Position numbers and translations under genes: made by a program. From JBFLYO01 sp040756745 (lineage in GTDB: Bacteria; Bacteroidota; Ignavibacteria; UBA10030; UBA6906), in contig JBFLYO010000035.1 in assembly GCA_040756745.1 (NCBI GenBank), positions 1 to 42,104 on the forward strand: 42,104 bases of DNA, given 5' to 3'. The notes under the pieces are model-generated. The model did not search any database, was not told where the DNA came from, and worked only from the letters and a program-made list of their open reading frames with translations. Of the stretch, positions 18,682 to 26,900 are shown one piece after another. The stretch's first letter is position 1; the number at the start of each line of letters is the position of its first letter.

Positions 18682-20476
18682 ATACCAGCGCGGCATGATG
18701 GATGCCTTCTCCGATTCGAGGGTGGAAGAGGTAATCCTCTTCACATCTTCGGGAGTGGGGAAGACATCACTCTTGGAGAATGTGCTCGGATACTACATCG
18801 ATTACGATCCCTGCCCGATTCTCTTTGTTGAGCCAACGGACGGCGATGCACAGCGCTGGAGCAAAGACCATCTGGCGACAACGATCCGAGACACACCTTG
18901 TTTGGCCGGGAGGGTCTACGAAGCTAAGGGTCGGCGCGGTGACAATACGATCACACACAAGAAATTCCCTGGCGGATATCTCTCTGTTGTGGGCGCGAAT
19001 TCGCCTCGCGGTTTCCGGCGCATGACGGCACGGGTAGTTCTCCTTGATGAGGTCGATGGTTATCCGCCGACCGCCGGTCCCGAAGGGGATCCGCTGGAAC
19101 TCGCGCGCCGGCGGACCAGAAATCTCTGGAACAAGAAGATCGGCATCGTCTCGACGCCGACAATGAAGGGCTTCTCCCGGATCGAGACTGCCTGGCTGAA
19201 CTCAGACCAGCGTCATTATTTCGTTCCATGCCCGCGCTGCCGCACCTATCAGATCCTCATCTTCGGTCCGTCGTCACAGTTCGCCTCCCTCAGTAAAGGG
19301 TATTTGAGGATTGACCAGGAGAATCCGGCCCGGTCCTGCTATATCTGCGAACATTGCGGCAAGGAACTCCGCGAGTCGGACAAGTTCAAGATGATCGCCC
19401 GCGGCGAGTGGCGCGCGACAAATTCCACCGTCCGTTCGATGACCGGAAGCATCATCGCCGGCTTCCACCTAAGCGAACTCTACTCGACTTTCTCTTCCTG
19501 GGAATCGATCGCGCGCAAATGGCTCGTGATGAAGAAGCACCGGGAATCACTCCGGGTATATATCAACACGATCCTGGGGGAAACCTGGGAGGAACCCGAC
19601 GCTTTGACAACGACTGCGGAAGCTCTCGAAGCACGAAAAGAGAAATATGCCGGTTGCCCCGCCGGGGTGATCCTCTTGACTGCTGCGGTCGACATCCAGG
19701 TCGACCGCCTCGAATGCGTGGTGAAGGGCTGGGGCTTAAATGACGAATCCTGGCTCATCGACGTGAAGCGATTCTATTTCGCAACGCCAGGCGGGAAGGA
19801 GGCATGGCAGCTCCTGGATGATTACCTCAAGAATCGCTTTCCGGTTATGGATACAAACGGCCGGGAGACTGGCGTCACGCTCCCCATCGTGCGTACGTTC
19901 GTCGACTCCGGATACCGGGCGACAGATGTCTATGCCTGGACTGCTCCGCGGCGGGCCCGTGGGATCTTCGCAATTAAGGGCGTCGCCGGCGAGCGGGATC
20001 CCTTGATCGGGAAGATCAGTCGGACACAGGCCGCGCGCAAGGGTGCCATCCTGATCCCGATCGGTGTCCACATCGGGAAACGGATGGTCTATGACCGGCT
20101 CGATATCAAAGAGCCCGGCCCTGGGTATGTTCATCTCAATGAAGAGGCAACCGAAGACTACTTGAAGCAACTGACATCTGAGAAGCTCATCCCGCACTAT
20201 ACCCGTGACAGAATTCCGGTTCTCAGATGGGTTCGGAAAGTGGAAGGCGGCCGGAACGAGGCGCTTGATCTTGAAGTCTATAACCTTGCGGCATTCACAT
20301 TCATCAACGCGAACATGACCGTGCTTGCCAAGCGTCTTGAGGCGCGGGTGTCGGCCGCACCGGAGAAGGCAAAGCAATCGCCGGCACGCGGTCAAGAGGA
20401 GACCGGACCAAAGCTGCCGGCCACTCGGCGTTCGGTCCGGAGATCGAGTTTCGTTTCCGGCTGGAGGAAGTGGTAG
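18482..20476 (+). CDS. Terminase large subunit (GpA family)
   Basis: This 664-aa protein matches the lambda GpA family: PPPRMTVSQWADERRFI, GKWWTSRAEYQRGMMDAFSD, Walker A GVGKT (91-95), DPCPILFVEPTDGDAQRWSK, and Walker B VVLLDE (185-190). The middle has a zinc-like cluster (CPRCRTYQ, CYICEHCG). The nuclease half shows AAVDIQVDRLECVVKGWG and TFVDSGYRATDVYAW acids. It packages and cuts DNA with the small subunit. The N-terminal family motif starts at about residue 33, so a start near 18482 is right and the 200-nt overlap with terS is real. The SD for the next gene lies in its last codons. Confidence 0.95.
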   Translation: MSSVPATVYQIPDASLDLAVRGLRQHWGKLITPPPRMTVSQWADERRFIPPEENPESPGKWWTSRAEYQRGMMDAFSDSRVEEVILFTSSGVGKTSLLENVLGYYIDYDPCPILFVEPTDGDAQRWSKDHLATTIRDTPCLAGRVYEAKGRRGDNTITHKKFPGGYLSVVGANSPRGFRRMTARVVLLDEVDGYPPTAGPEGDPLELARRRTRNLWNKKIGIVSTPTMKGFSRIETAWLNSDQRHYFVPCPRCRTYQILIFGPSSQFASLSKGYLRIDQENPARSCYICEHCGKELRESDKFKMIARGEWRATNSTVRSMTGSIIAGFHLSELYSTFSSWESIARKWLVMKKHRESLRVYINTILGETWEEPDALTTTAEALEARKEKYAGCPAGVILLTAAVDIQVDRLECVVKGWGLNDESWLIDVKRFYFATPGGKEAWQLLDDYLKNRFPVMDTNGRETGVTLPIVRTFVDSGYRATDVYAWTAPRRARGIFAIKGVAGERDPLIGKISRTQAARKGAILIPIGVHIGKRMVYDRLDIKEPGPGYVHLNEEATEDYLKQLTSEKLIPHYTRDRIPVLRWVRKVEGGRNEALDLEVYNLAAFTFINANMTVLAKRLEARVSAAPEKAKQSPARGQEETGPKLPATRRSVRRSSFVSGWRKW

Positions 20477-20698
20477 ATGCACATTCAGCTCACGCCGCTC
20501 AATACGCAGAAGATGCTCATCGCTTCTCAGAAGCTCGACCGCTCCGTAGGCGATCTGGTGAATATGATCGTTGCGGCGATCGAAGAAGTCGAAATCTCGG
20601 AAAAACTGTGCATAACGGCCAAGGAATCTCCACAATTACCGCTTCCAAAACAGAAGCGCCAGGTGAGGAAGCAGGCAGTCTGGCGGACGGCGCTCTGA
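20477..20698 (+). CDS. Small RHH-like protein after terL
   Basis: This 73-aa protein starts one base after the terL stop, with GGAGGAAG just upstream. The N-terminal 45 residues (MHIQLTPLNTQKML, then LDRSVGDLVNMIVAAIEE) resemble a ribbon-helix-helix: a strand, a helix, a turn and a second helix. The C-terminal tail is basic. In lambda this slot holds gpW (68 aa), but the next gene has the gpW-like segment. Because a strong promoter lies immediately downstream, a local regulator is a fair guess. Confidence 0.62.
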   Translation: MHIQLTPLNTQKMLIASQKLDRSVGDLVNMIVAAIEEVEISEKLCITAKESPQLPLPKQKRQVRKQAVWRTAL

Positions 20699-20702
20699 AT
20701 TC

Positions 20703-20758
20703 TTGACATAAACTTGACAGTCAAACCTATTGACATAGAGTTGAAAACGCTGTAATTT
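20703..20758 (+). promoter_or_regulatory. Strong sigma70-like promoter with three TTGACA copies
   Basis: TTGACA occurs at 20703-20708, 20714-20719 and 20730-20735. The last is followed, after exactly 17 bp, by TAATTT (20753-20758), a near-consensus promoter. It lies between the packaging genes and the capsid genes and points toward the capsid operon. The extra TTGACA boxes may be alternative -35 elements or repressor targets. Expected start point is near 20766. Confidence 0.72.
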
Positions 20759-20825
20759 CGCGCCGGATGATGGTGGGGGGCTGACGAGCTTCCTTCTGCA
20801 GGGGAGAAACATACGATGTTGATCT

Positions 20826-20861
20826 GAGAGCCATGACTGCATGCAGGCGGTCATGGCTCTC
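20826..20861 (+). ncRNA. Perfect 12-bp hairpin downstream of the promoter; candidate RNA element
   Basis: GAGAGCCATGAC (20826-20837) and GTCATGGCTCTC (20850-20861) are perfect complements around a 12-nt loop that contains the palindrome TGCATGCA. It lies about 60 bases after the presumed transcription start at 20766 and 20 bases before the TTG start of the connector gene. No T-run follows, so it does not look like a simple terminator. It may be an RNA structure that controls translation of the capsid operon, or the end of a short RNA. Confidence 0.55.
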
Positions 20862-20881
20862 GTATTTCAGGGACCTCGGAA

Positions 20882-21445
20882 TTGGATGAACCGCTGACAA
20901 TCAGAGCCGGTCTGACAACGATCTGGACGAAATCTCTTCCGGATTATTCCTCAACTGATGGCTGGATGCTCAAGTACCGGCTCGCCGGCTTGATCTCGCA
21001 ATATACGGTGTCCGCGGCCGGTAGTGGAACTGCCTGGACTGTGACGATCTCCTCGGCCGTTTCCAAAGATTGGGTTGCGGGTTCGTATACGCTCATCGGA
21101 TATGTCGAAAAAGGGACGGGTGAGAACCTCGAACGACATGAGATCTTCAGCGGCACAATCACCCTTCTTCCGAATATCCCGGATGCGAGCGCTGCGAGCG
21201 ATCTCCGGACACATGGGAGACGCGCGCTTGCCCTGATCGAGGCGGCGATCGAAAAGTGGATCGGCCGGCCGATCGAGCTCACAATCGATGGGAAGTCGAG
21301 GGTATATCAGAAGCTCGAGGAGCTCTACGCGGTGCGTGGGCGATATGCCGCCGAAGTGAAATCGGAAGAGAATGCCGAGCGGGTGGCCAATGGTCTCAAA
21401 TCAAGCAAGAGCCTTAAAGTATCCTTCGGACCGCCGAGATGGTAG
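20882..21445 (+). CDS. Head-tail connector protein with gpW-like C-terminus
   Basis: This 187-aa protein has an N-terminal beta-rich domain (about 1-105) and a C-terminal part (GRRALALIEAAIEKWIGRPI, then TIDGKSRVYQKLEELYAVRGRYA) that resembles gpW, the lambda neck protein between terL and portal. TTG at 20882 is the likely start because homologous-looking text begins at DEPLTIRAG and an ATG four bases later is out of frame. The start lies shortly after the strong hairpin. It overlaps the portal gene by seven bases. Confidence 0.72.
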   Translation: MDEPLTIRAGLTTIWTKSLPDYSSTDGWMLKYRLAGLISQYTVSAAGSGTAWTVTISSAVSKDWVAGSYTLIGYVEKGTGENLERHEIFSGTITLLPNIPDASAASDLRTHGRRALALIEAAIEKWIGRPIELTIDGKSRVYQKLEELYAVRGRYAAEVKSEENAERVANGLKSSKSLKVSFGPPRW

Positions 21446-23121
21446 CGGAATTTAAACAGATCGTGCGCGAGATGTTCGGCTGGAAAGATCCGGCAATCCC
21501 ACCTCAGAAGATGAGAGGGTATGCGGCCGCCCAGACCGGCCGGCTCGTATCCGATTTTGTGAGCAAACAGACGAGCCTCGAGTCTGACTGGGTCCGGTCG
21601 CTTGTCATCATCCGCGAACGCGCGCGCGACCTGGTAAAGAACGACGACTATGCAAAGAAAGCGGTTCTCCTTTTCCGCGCCAATGTCATCGGCTCCAAAG
21701 GGTTTAAGTTCCAGTCGAATGTCCGCGAGCTTGCGCTGAACGAGAAGGGGAACTGGATCTGGGTCTCGGACGCCATGGCGAACACGAAGATCGAAGAAGC
21801 GCTCGCCGATTGGTCTAAGCGAAATCATTGCTCGATCTCCGGAATGAATACCTTCCGGCAGATCCAGGATCTCGCAGGCCAGTACTGGTTCCGCGACGGA
21901 GAAGCATTCATCCGCGGCATGAAGGACCCGCTCGCGAAGTATGGATTCCGACTGCAGATGATCGAGCCCGAGGCCATTGACGAGACGCTCAATCAAGTTC
22001 TCCCGAATGGCAATGTCATCAAGATGGGCGTTGAGGTCGACAAGTGGCGGCGGCCGGTCAACTACTACATCAAGAAACCGACTGCACAATCCGAGCTCTA
22101 CGGCCAGCTCATGTATACGCGGGAGTATGATGTAATCCCGGCGGGTGAGATGATTCATGTCTTTGACCAGGAGTTCGTCAATCAGACCCGCGGGATATCA
22201 CTGCTCGTCCAGTCGATGATCCGGCTTCACATGCTCGGCCGCTACGAGGAAGCCGCGCTCATCAATGCCCGGGTCGCTGCGAACAAGGTCGGATGGTTCA
22301 TGAATCCCGAGGGTGAGATTGTCGGCGATATCGAGCCAGATGCGGTAGAGGATGATGGGACGAAGATCATGTCGGCCGAGCCGGGCGAATTTCACGATAT
22401 CGGCAACAAGCGCTTCGAATCTTTCTCCCCGGAATACCCGACGGCCCAGCACGAGATGTTCGTCAAGACGATTCTGCACGCCACATCGGCGGGCGTCGGA
22501 GTTGCCTATGCCTCACTCACGAATGACCTGGGTGATACGAGCTATTCCTCGGCAAGGGTAGGACTCCTGGAGGAGAGGGAGCTCTGGAAGCTCCGGCAAC
22601 AGGTTTTTGTCGAGACGTTCCTCGAGCCGGTCTTCGAACGCTGGCTCCCGATGGCGATTCTCTCGGGCGCCCTCAAACTTCCGATGTCGAAGCTCGAGAA
22701 ATTCACCGCTCCCGTCTGGATCGGACGGCGCTGGGCCTGGGTCGATCCGCTGAAAGATATCACGGCCATGGCGCTCGCGCGCAAGATCAAAATCGAAACG
22801 CTCACCCAGCAGCTCGCGGAGAAAGGGGAGGATCTCATTCAGACTCTTCAGGAGTTCGCCGAAGAGGAAGCCGAGGCTCAGAAGTGGGGGCTCTCGACGA
22901 AGATCGAGGATTCGAAGACGCCAGCCGAACCTGGCGCTACAGATTCCTCCGTGGAGCCGGCCGATGGTGGGAAGCCGGCGAAGCGTGATGAAGGAGACGA
23001 GCTCCTTAATCTCACCATGCGACTCATTGAATCGGGCGGCGATGCCCGTGCTACGGCAAGGCGTGAGTTTGCGCGGAAGGCGCTCGAGGTTGTGAAGTCA
23101 AACGGAAATCACGAGGACTGA
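21439..23121 (+). CDS. Portal protein (lambda gpB family)
   Basis: This 560-aa protein follows the lambda-type portal pattern: RERARDLVKNDDYAKKAV, VIGSKGFKFQSNV, an ISGMNTFRQIQDLAGQYW, GEAFIRGM, LQMIEPEAID, then IHVFDQEFVNQTRGISLL and the SYSSARVGLLEERELW motif near the stem region. The last 80 residues are acidic and helical. It forms the dodecameric DNA channel in the head and meets the terminase. It lies in the expected place between the connector gene and the protease-capsid gene, which begins 6 bp after its stop. Confidence 0.95.
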   Translation: MVAEFKQIVREMFGWKDPAIPPQKMRGYAAAQTGRLVSDFVSKQTSLESDWVRSLVIIRERARDLVKNDDYAKKAVLLFRANVIGSKGFKFQSNVRELALNEKGNWIWVSDAMANTKIEEALADWSKRNHCSISGMNTFRQIQDLAGQYWFRDGEAFIRGMKDPLAKYGFRLQMIEPEAIDETLNQVLPNGNVIKMGVEVDKWRRPVNYYIKKPTAQSELYGQLMYTREYDVIPAGEMIHVFDQEFVNQTRGISLLVQSMIRLHMLGRYEEAALINARVAANKVGWFMNPEGEIVGDIEPDAVEDDGTKIMSAEPGEFHDIGNKRFESFSPEYPTAQHEMFVKTILHATSAGVGVAYASLTNDLGDTSYSSARVGLLEERELWKLRQQVFVETFLEPVFERWLPMAILSGALKLPMSKLEKFTAPVWIGRRWAWVDPLKDITAMALARKIKIETLTQQLAEKGEDLIQTLQEFAEEEAEAQKWGLSTKIEDSKTPAEPGATDSSVEPADGGKPAKRDEGDELLNLTMRLIESGGDARATARREFARKALEVVKSNGNHED

Positions 23122-23127
23122 AAGCCC

Positions 23128-25230
23128 ATGAAACAGACACTTCGCGAGATCCTGCAGGGCCAGCTTACGATGCGTTCGATCGTTCCTGAGCCGCAGACTT
23201 ACGACGAGAAAATGCACTCGGTTGAAGCCGTGATTGCAAGCGACGGTGGGGTCGATGTCTTCGATTGGCAGGAGCTCGCCGTCGTCCGGGAATATCTCAT
23301 TATGGAGGGACTTCAGTTCCCGGCAAACGGCCAGATCCCACTGCTGGATTCTCATGACCGCTGGTCAATCGATTCTCTCCTGGGGAGTGCCCGGGACTTC
23401 ACTCAAATCAGCGGCACGATGCGGGCGCGGCTTTTCTTCTCGAGCACGGAAGAGGGGGTGAATGCCGAGACGAAGGTCCGCGAAGGGCACCTGACGGATC
23501 TCTCGATCGGCTATCGTCCGATCGATTCAATCCGGATCGCTGACGGCGAAAAGGCTCTGATTGGAAGCAAGGAATATACCGGGCCCTGCAAGGTGACCCG
23601 CACGGCAATGGTCCGGGAAGTGAGCCTCACGCCCGTCGGTGCGGATGAAATGTCAAAGGCCAGGGCCATACGCACGGCACCGGAATTGAAAGAGCTTCTC
23701 ATCGCGCGGGGGCTGGATCCCTCGGCCACGTTCGAGGAAATGATTGATTTCATCAAGCGCGAATTCACAAACAATCCACAACGAAAGGAGAGTCCAATGT
23801 TGACTCCCGAGGAACTTGCTGCACAGAAAAAGGCCGAGGAAGAGCGCAAAGCCGCGGAGCTGAAAGCCCTGGAAGAGGCGCGCGCGAAGGCCGAGACGGA
23901 AGCCCGCGAGCGGGTCGAATCCATCCTGGCAACGGCGGAGAAATTCCGCGCTGATGTGTCTGATATGGAAACGCTGAAGGACCAGGCGTTCAAGGAAAAG
24001 TGGTCCGCGGAGCGGTTCTATCGCGAGACGCTCGACCGGATCGCGAAGCCGAAACCGGCCAACCCGCCCAGCGCGCCGGCCTCACCGAGTGTCGGTCTCC
24101 GGGAATTCGTGAGACCCTGGCAACGCCGGGCGGTGAAGCTCCTCAATGCCAAGGTCTATGAGGCGCGGGGAAATGAGGAAATGGCGCGCCACTGGTACAA
24201 GAAGCTGGAGGAGGACGTGAAGGCAATGACCGACGTCCAGCGCAATGCGGAGGACGTCGAGGCCTGGGAGCGGATCTCGAAATCCGGTCTCGCGCCGGAC
24301 CAGCAGTACCGGCTTGCATCGACGCTCTCCACGGGAGCGGGCCTGGCCCTCGTGCCGACCCCCTTGCTCGCCGAAATCTTCATCTTGATTGAGAAGTGGG
24401 GAACCGCCCGGCGCTATTTCCGCTCAGTCCCGATGTCGGCCGCGACCTTGAAGCTCGACAATCTGGTCACCGAAGCCGTGGCCTACTGGACGACCCAGGG
24501 CGCGAACATCACGGCCTCGGACCTCGTCTTCGGCCAGGGCGAGCTCTCCGTCGGCAAGATCGCCGGGATCAGTGCCTGGACGAGCGAGCTCGATGAGGAC
24601 CAAGCGATCGCCTGGCTCCCGATCTTCTCCGAATCGATCGCGCGCGCGATCCGGAAGAAAGAGGACCTCGCCGGCTTTATCGGCGATGGGACGGCGACCT
24701 ATGGGAGCTTCACGGGTCTCCTGAACGCCTCGACGAATATCGTCACGATGGATGCCGGGAAGACGGGCTTCTCCGACGCCGGTGCGGATGATTACAAGGC
24801 ACTGCGGGATGCCGTCAACATCGACTTCCGCGAGGGAGCGATGTATTTCCTCTCCCCCGGCGAGGTCTCGAATCTCGAGGGGCTGAAGGATCTCCAGGGG
24901 CGGTACATCTACCGCGAGCCCGGTGCCGGGTTGCCGGCGATGCTCTGGGGCTATCCGATCGCGGATTCGGTCGGGATCAATGCGCTCACGCAGACGAGCG
25001 CGGCCGCGACGAAGTTCGCCGCTTTCGGCAATCCCCGCCACATGCTGATGGGGATGAAGCGGGAGCTCGAGCTGATTGTCTCGCGTGAAGGGGTCCTGCA
25101 GGCGGGCGACGGATCGATCTCCTACAATGCCCTCCAGGCAGACGGGGCGATTGTCCGGATGACCGAGCGGATCGGCTTCAAGATGATCCTGACGGGCGGC
25201 GTTGCGGTCCTCAAGACCGCTGCGGCCTGA
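23128..25230 (+). CDS. Fused prohead protease, scaffold and HK97-fold major capsid protein
   Basis: This 700-aa polyprotein combines three parts. Residues 1-190 match a prohead protease: DSHDRW (H76), GHLTDLSIGY (S126) and VREVSLTPVG (E164) give a His-Ser-Glu triad. Residues 224-310 are a charged coiled coil like a scaffold or delta domain. Residues about 330-700 are HK97-type capsid (LTEAVAYWTTQGANI-like E-loop region, IGDGTATYGSFTGLL). An in-frame ATG at 23797 (residue 224) with AAGGAG upstream would yield a separate 477-aa scaffold-capsid protein. The long form would supply the protease. Confidence 0.88.
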   Translation: MKQTLREILQGQLTMRSIVPEPQTYDEKMHSVEAVIASDGGVDVFDWQELAVVREYLIMEGLQFPANGQIPLLDSHDRWSIDSLLGSARDFTQISGTMRARLFFSSTEEGVNAETKVREGHLTDLSIGYRPIDSIRIADGEKALIGSKEYTGPCKVTRTAMVREVSLTPVGADEMSKARAIRTAPELKELLIARGLDPSATFEEMIDFIKREFTNNPQRKESPMLTPEELAAQKKAEEERKAAELKALEEARAKAETEARERVESILATAEKFRADVSDMETLKDQAFKEKWSAERFYRETLDRIAKPKPANPPSAPASPSVGLREFVRPWQRRAVKLLNAKVYEARGNEEMARHWYKKLEEDVKAMTDVQRNAEDVEAWERISKSGLAPDQQYRLASTLSTGAGLALVPTPLLAEIFILIEKWGTARRYFRSVPMSAATLKLDNLVTEAVAYWTTQGANITASDLVFGQGELSVGKIAGISAWTSELDEDQAIAWLPIFSESIARAIRKKEDLAGFIGDGTATYGSFTGLLNASTNIVTMDAGKTGFSDAGADDYKALRDAVNIDFREGAMYFLSPGEVSNLEGLKDLQGRYIYREPGAGLPAMLWGYPIADSVGINALTQTSAAATKFAAFGNPRHMLMGMKRELELIVSREGVLQAGDGSISYNALQADGAIVRMTERIGFKMILTGGVAVLKTAAA
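23785..23799 (+). promoter_or_regulatory. Internal Shine-Dalgarno and start codon for capsid alone
   Basis: AAGGAG stands seven bases before an in-frame ATG (23797-23799) in the middle of the fusion gene, exactly between the protease and scaffold parts. This is much stronger than expected by chance and resembles the lambda C/Nu3 nested arrangement. Confidence 0.72.
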
Positions 25231-25255
25231 GAGAGCGGCCAGCTCAATCTTGGGT

Positions 25256-25286
25256 GGGTCGCCTCGGGTACTTGACGAGGCGGCCC
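25256..25286 (+). terminator. Hairpin after the capsid gene
   Basis: GGGTCGCCTCG (25256-25266) pairs with CGAGGCGGCCC (25276-25286), 11 bp with one G-T pair, in the gap after the capsid gene. No T-run follows, so partial termination or mRNA protection, as seen after many capsid genes, is more likely than a full stop. Confidence 0.5.
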
Positions 25287-25321
25287 ATTCTGATCCGGTT
25301 CATTCATCCGAAGGTATCCTC

Positions 25322-25594
25322 ATGGAAAAGCAGATAGGCCCACCAAATCCGCCGCCGAAACCGGCTCCCCGTCCGAAAGCGAAGCTGCCGGTGGAACCGG
25401 GCGAGAAGGGCGGCTCGGTTAAGATCACCATGAAGAATTCAGGGAGTTTCACCGGAGCGGTGACGAAGGCCAAATACGTCTATTCGTCATACGCGGTTCT
25501 TGAAGTCTTCCCAGAGGATATCGCCCACATCGACAAGACGGATTACTGGCCCGGAATCGTCGACAAACCGACGCAGGAGTCGAAAAAAAAATAG
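25322..25594 (+). CDS. Small proline-rich head-region protein
   Basis: This 90-aa protein starts at ATG 25322; an earlier in-frame ATG at 25202 lies inside the capsid gene and is rejected. It opens with a Pro/Lys-rich stretch (GPPNPPPKPAPRPKAKLP) and continues with strand-like segments (VKITMKNSGSFTGAV, VLEVFPEDIAHID). It lies where lambda has FI, but similarity to FI is not visible. It may be a head accessory protein. Confidence 0.6.
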   Translation: MEKQIGPPNPPPKPAPRPKAKLPVEPGEKGGSVKITMKNSGSFTGAVTKAKYVYSSYAVLEVFPEDIAHIDKTDYWPGIVDKPTQESKKK

Positions 25595-25650
25595 TCTGGC
25601 AGATGCCAGTCCCTCTCAACCGCGCTTGACATAACAGGAGGCTCATCTCC

Positions 25651-26133
25651 ATGAAACACATCTTGTTTGCCATGTTCATCACCCTGATCGGCTTGCTCTT
25701 CATCGCTCCCGCGGCCGAGGCGCAGCAGTTCACCACGCAAAATCCGAACGGGCTCCCGAGTGCCTTCCAGTATCCTGTCTGGAGCGCGAAGACCTATGCG
25801 GCCAGCCAGAACGATACTTCCGGGGTTTACAACCTGGGAGGCGTGAGTCAGCTCGAGGCATACATCGTCTACAACGATTCAGTGAACGTGATCACCGAAT
25901 TCCAGTACCGCGCAAGCTCTTCCGCGGCCTGGGCATGGGTTTCTGGCGATACGCTCAACCATACGGGAGGCGGTGCGGTCACGGGCAGTACGATCCGGGA
26001 AAAGGTTTTGCGGAGTCCTACGGTGAGCTCATTCAACTTTGGCGGTCAACTCCGTGCCATTCAGCATTTCCAGGCGACCGTTATCGGCGTCACGACGCCG
26101 ACATACTCAGTCACCTGGCGCTGGAAGCCCTGA
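25651..26133 (+). CDS. Secreted beta-rich protein in the head-gene cluster
   Basis: This 160-aa protein has a clear signal peptide (MKHILFAMFITLIGLLFI then APAAEA, cleavage after about residue 24). The mature part is rich in Ser, Thr and aromatic residues with beta-strand patterns (SQLEAYIVYNDSVNVITEF) and ends TYSVTWRWKP. A Sec signal in the middle of capsid genes is unusual, since capsid proteins fold in the cytoplasm. The SD AGGAGG lies nine bases before the ATG. Candidates are a capsid decoration protein with a chance signal, or an exported protein acting on the envelope. Confidence 0.72.
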   Translation: MKHILFAMFITLIGLLFIAPAAEAQQFTTQNPNGLPSAFQYPVWSAKTYAASQNDTSGVYNLGGVSQLEAYIVYNDSVNVITEFQYRASSSAAWAWVSGDTLNHTGGGAVTGSTIREKVLRSPTVSSFNFGGQLRAIQHFQATVIGVTTPTYSVTWRWKP

Positions 26134-26145
26134 CGGGGCTTTGGG

Positions 26146-26439
26146 ATGATCGACTTGGATGTCGATGAGTTCCTGGACCCCGATCTGACCATCGATGCCG
26201 TCTACACGCGGGGTACGATAACCAAGACGATCCCGGTAATCTTCGACCGGGAATATTCGCTCGCCACGATCGGAGACGTCCCGGTTCAGATGGCGGGCCC
26301 CAAGCTCTTGTGTAAGAGCGCGGATGTCACCGGGATCGATACGACGGCGACTTTTACGATTGACGGCGTAGTCTACAAGGTCACCGACCCACGACCTGAT
26401 GTGAACGGATTCACCGAAGTTTTCCTCACGAGAGACTGA
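26146..26439 (+). CDS. Head-tail joining protein (gpFII-like)
   Basis: This 97-aa protein has the small beta-fold pattern of the FII or Gifsy-2-type head-tail joining family: TKTIPVIFDREYSL, QMAGPKLLCKSADV, TATFTIDGVVYKVTDP and FTEVFLTRD. It bridges the filled head and the tail. Its position after head genes and before the gpU-like gene supports this. In lambda, gene Z would follow here, but the next gene starts three bases later and is gpU-like. Confidence 0.72.
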   Translation: MIDLDVDEFLDPDLTIDAVYTRGTITKTIPVIFDREYSLATIGDVPVQMAGPKLLCKSADVTGIDTTATFTIDGVVYKVTDPRPDVNGFTEVFLTRD

Positions 26440-26441
26440 TC

Positions 26442-26897
26442 GTGGCCAACAAACGGGCTGATATCGTTGCTGCGATCGTCACGAAGCTCGGCACGATTGC
26501 AACCACTGCGGACTACTTGACGAATATCGGGCTCAAGGCATCCGAATGGAGAACGATCCCGGTGGGGGAGACGGATCAGTTCCTGACCATAAGGGATACG
26601 ACCGATGATCTTGGCGCGGAATCCCTCCATGGTGTCTACAACGAACAGATCCACGCGCTCACCATAGAGGTCCACATTGTCGCCACGGACCAGGGGACGA
26701 ACGCTTCTGTCTTCATCCGGAAGGCGATTGCGGATATCTACAAGGCTGTGGGGGCCGACGACACGTTTGGCCTCAGTTATGTCATGAAGACCGACCCAGT
26801 CAAAGACGAATTTGATATAACGCAGGAAGAACGCAAAGCCGCGGGCGCCGTTGTCACGCTTGCGGTCCAGTATCGAACGACGAAATGGGAGAATTAA
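26442..26897 (+). CDS. Tail terminator (gpU-like)
   Basis: This 151-aa protein starts with GTG right after the head-tail joining gene. It shows the gpU-type pattern: N-terminal helix (RADIVAAIVTKLG), the strand LTIRDTTDD, then IHALTIEVHIVATDQ and a closing VVTLAVQYRTTKW. Tail terminators cap the tail tube at its final length and join it to the head. The neighbours (FII-like before, tube after) fit the role. Confidence 0.72.
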   Translation: MANKRADIVAAIVTKLGTIATTADYLTNIGLKASEWRTIPVGETDQFLTIRDTTDDLGAESLHGVYNEQIHALTIEVHIVATDQGTNASVFIRKAIADIYKAVGADDTFGLSYVMKTDPVKDEFDITQEERKAAGAVVTLAVQYRTTKWEN

Positions 26898-26900
26898 GTC

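Noticed and set aside
20826..20861. Rho-independent terminator
   Set aside because: The stem is excellent but is followed by GTATTTCAGG, not a T-run, and the downstream gene belongs to the same operon.
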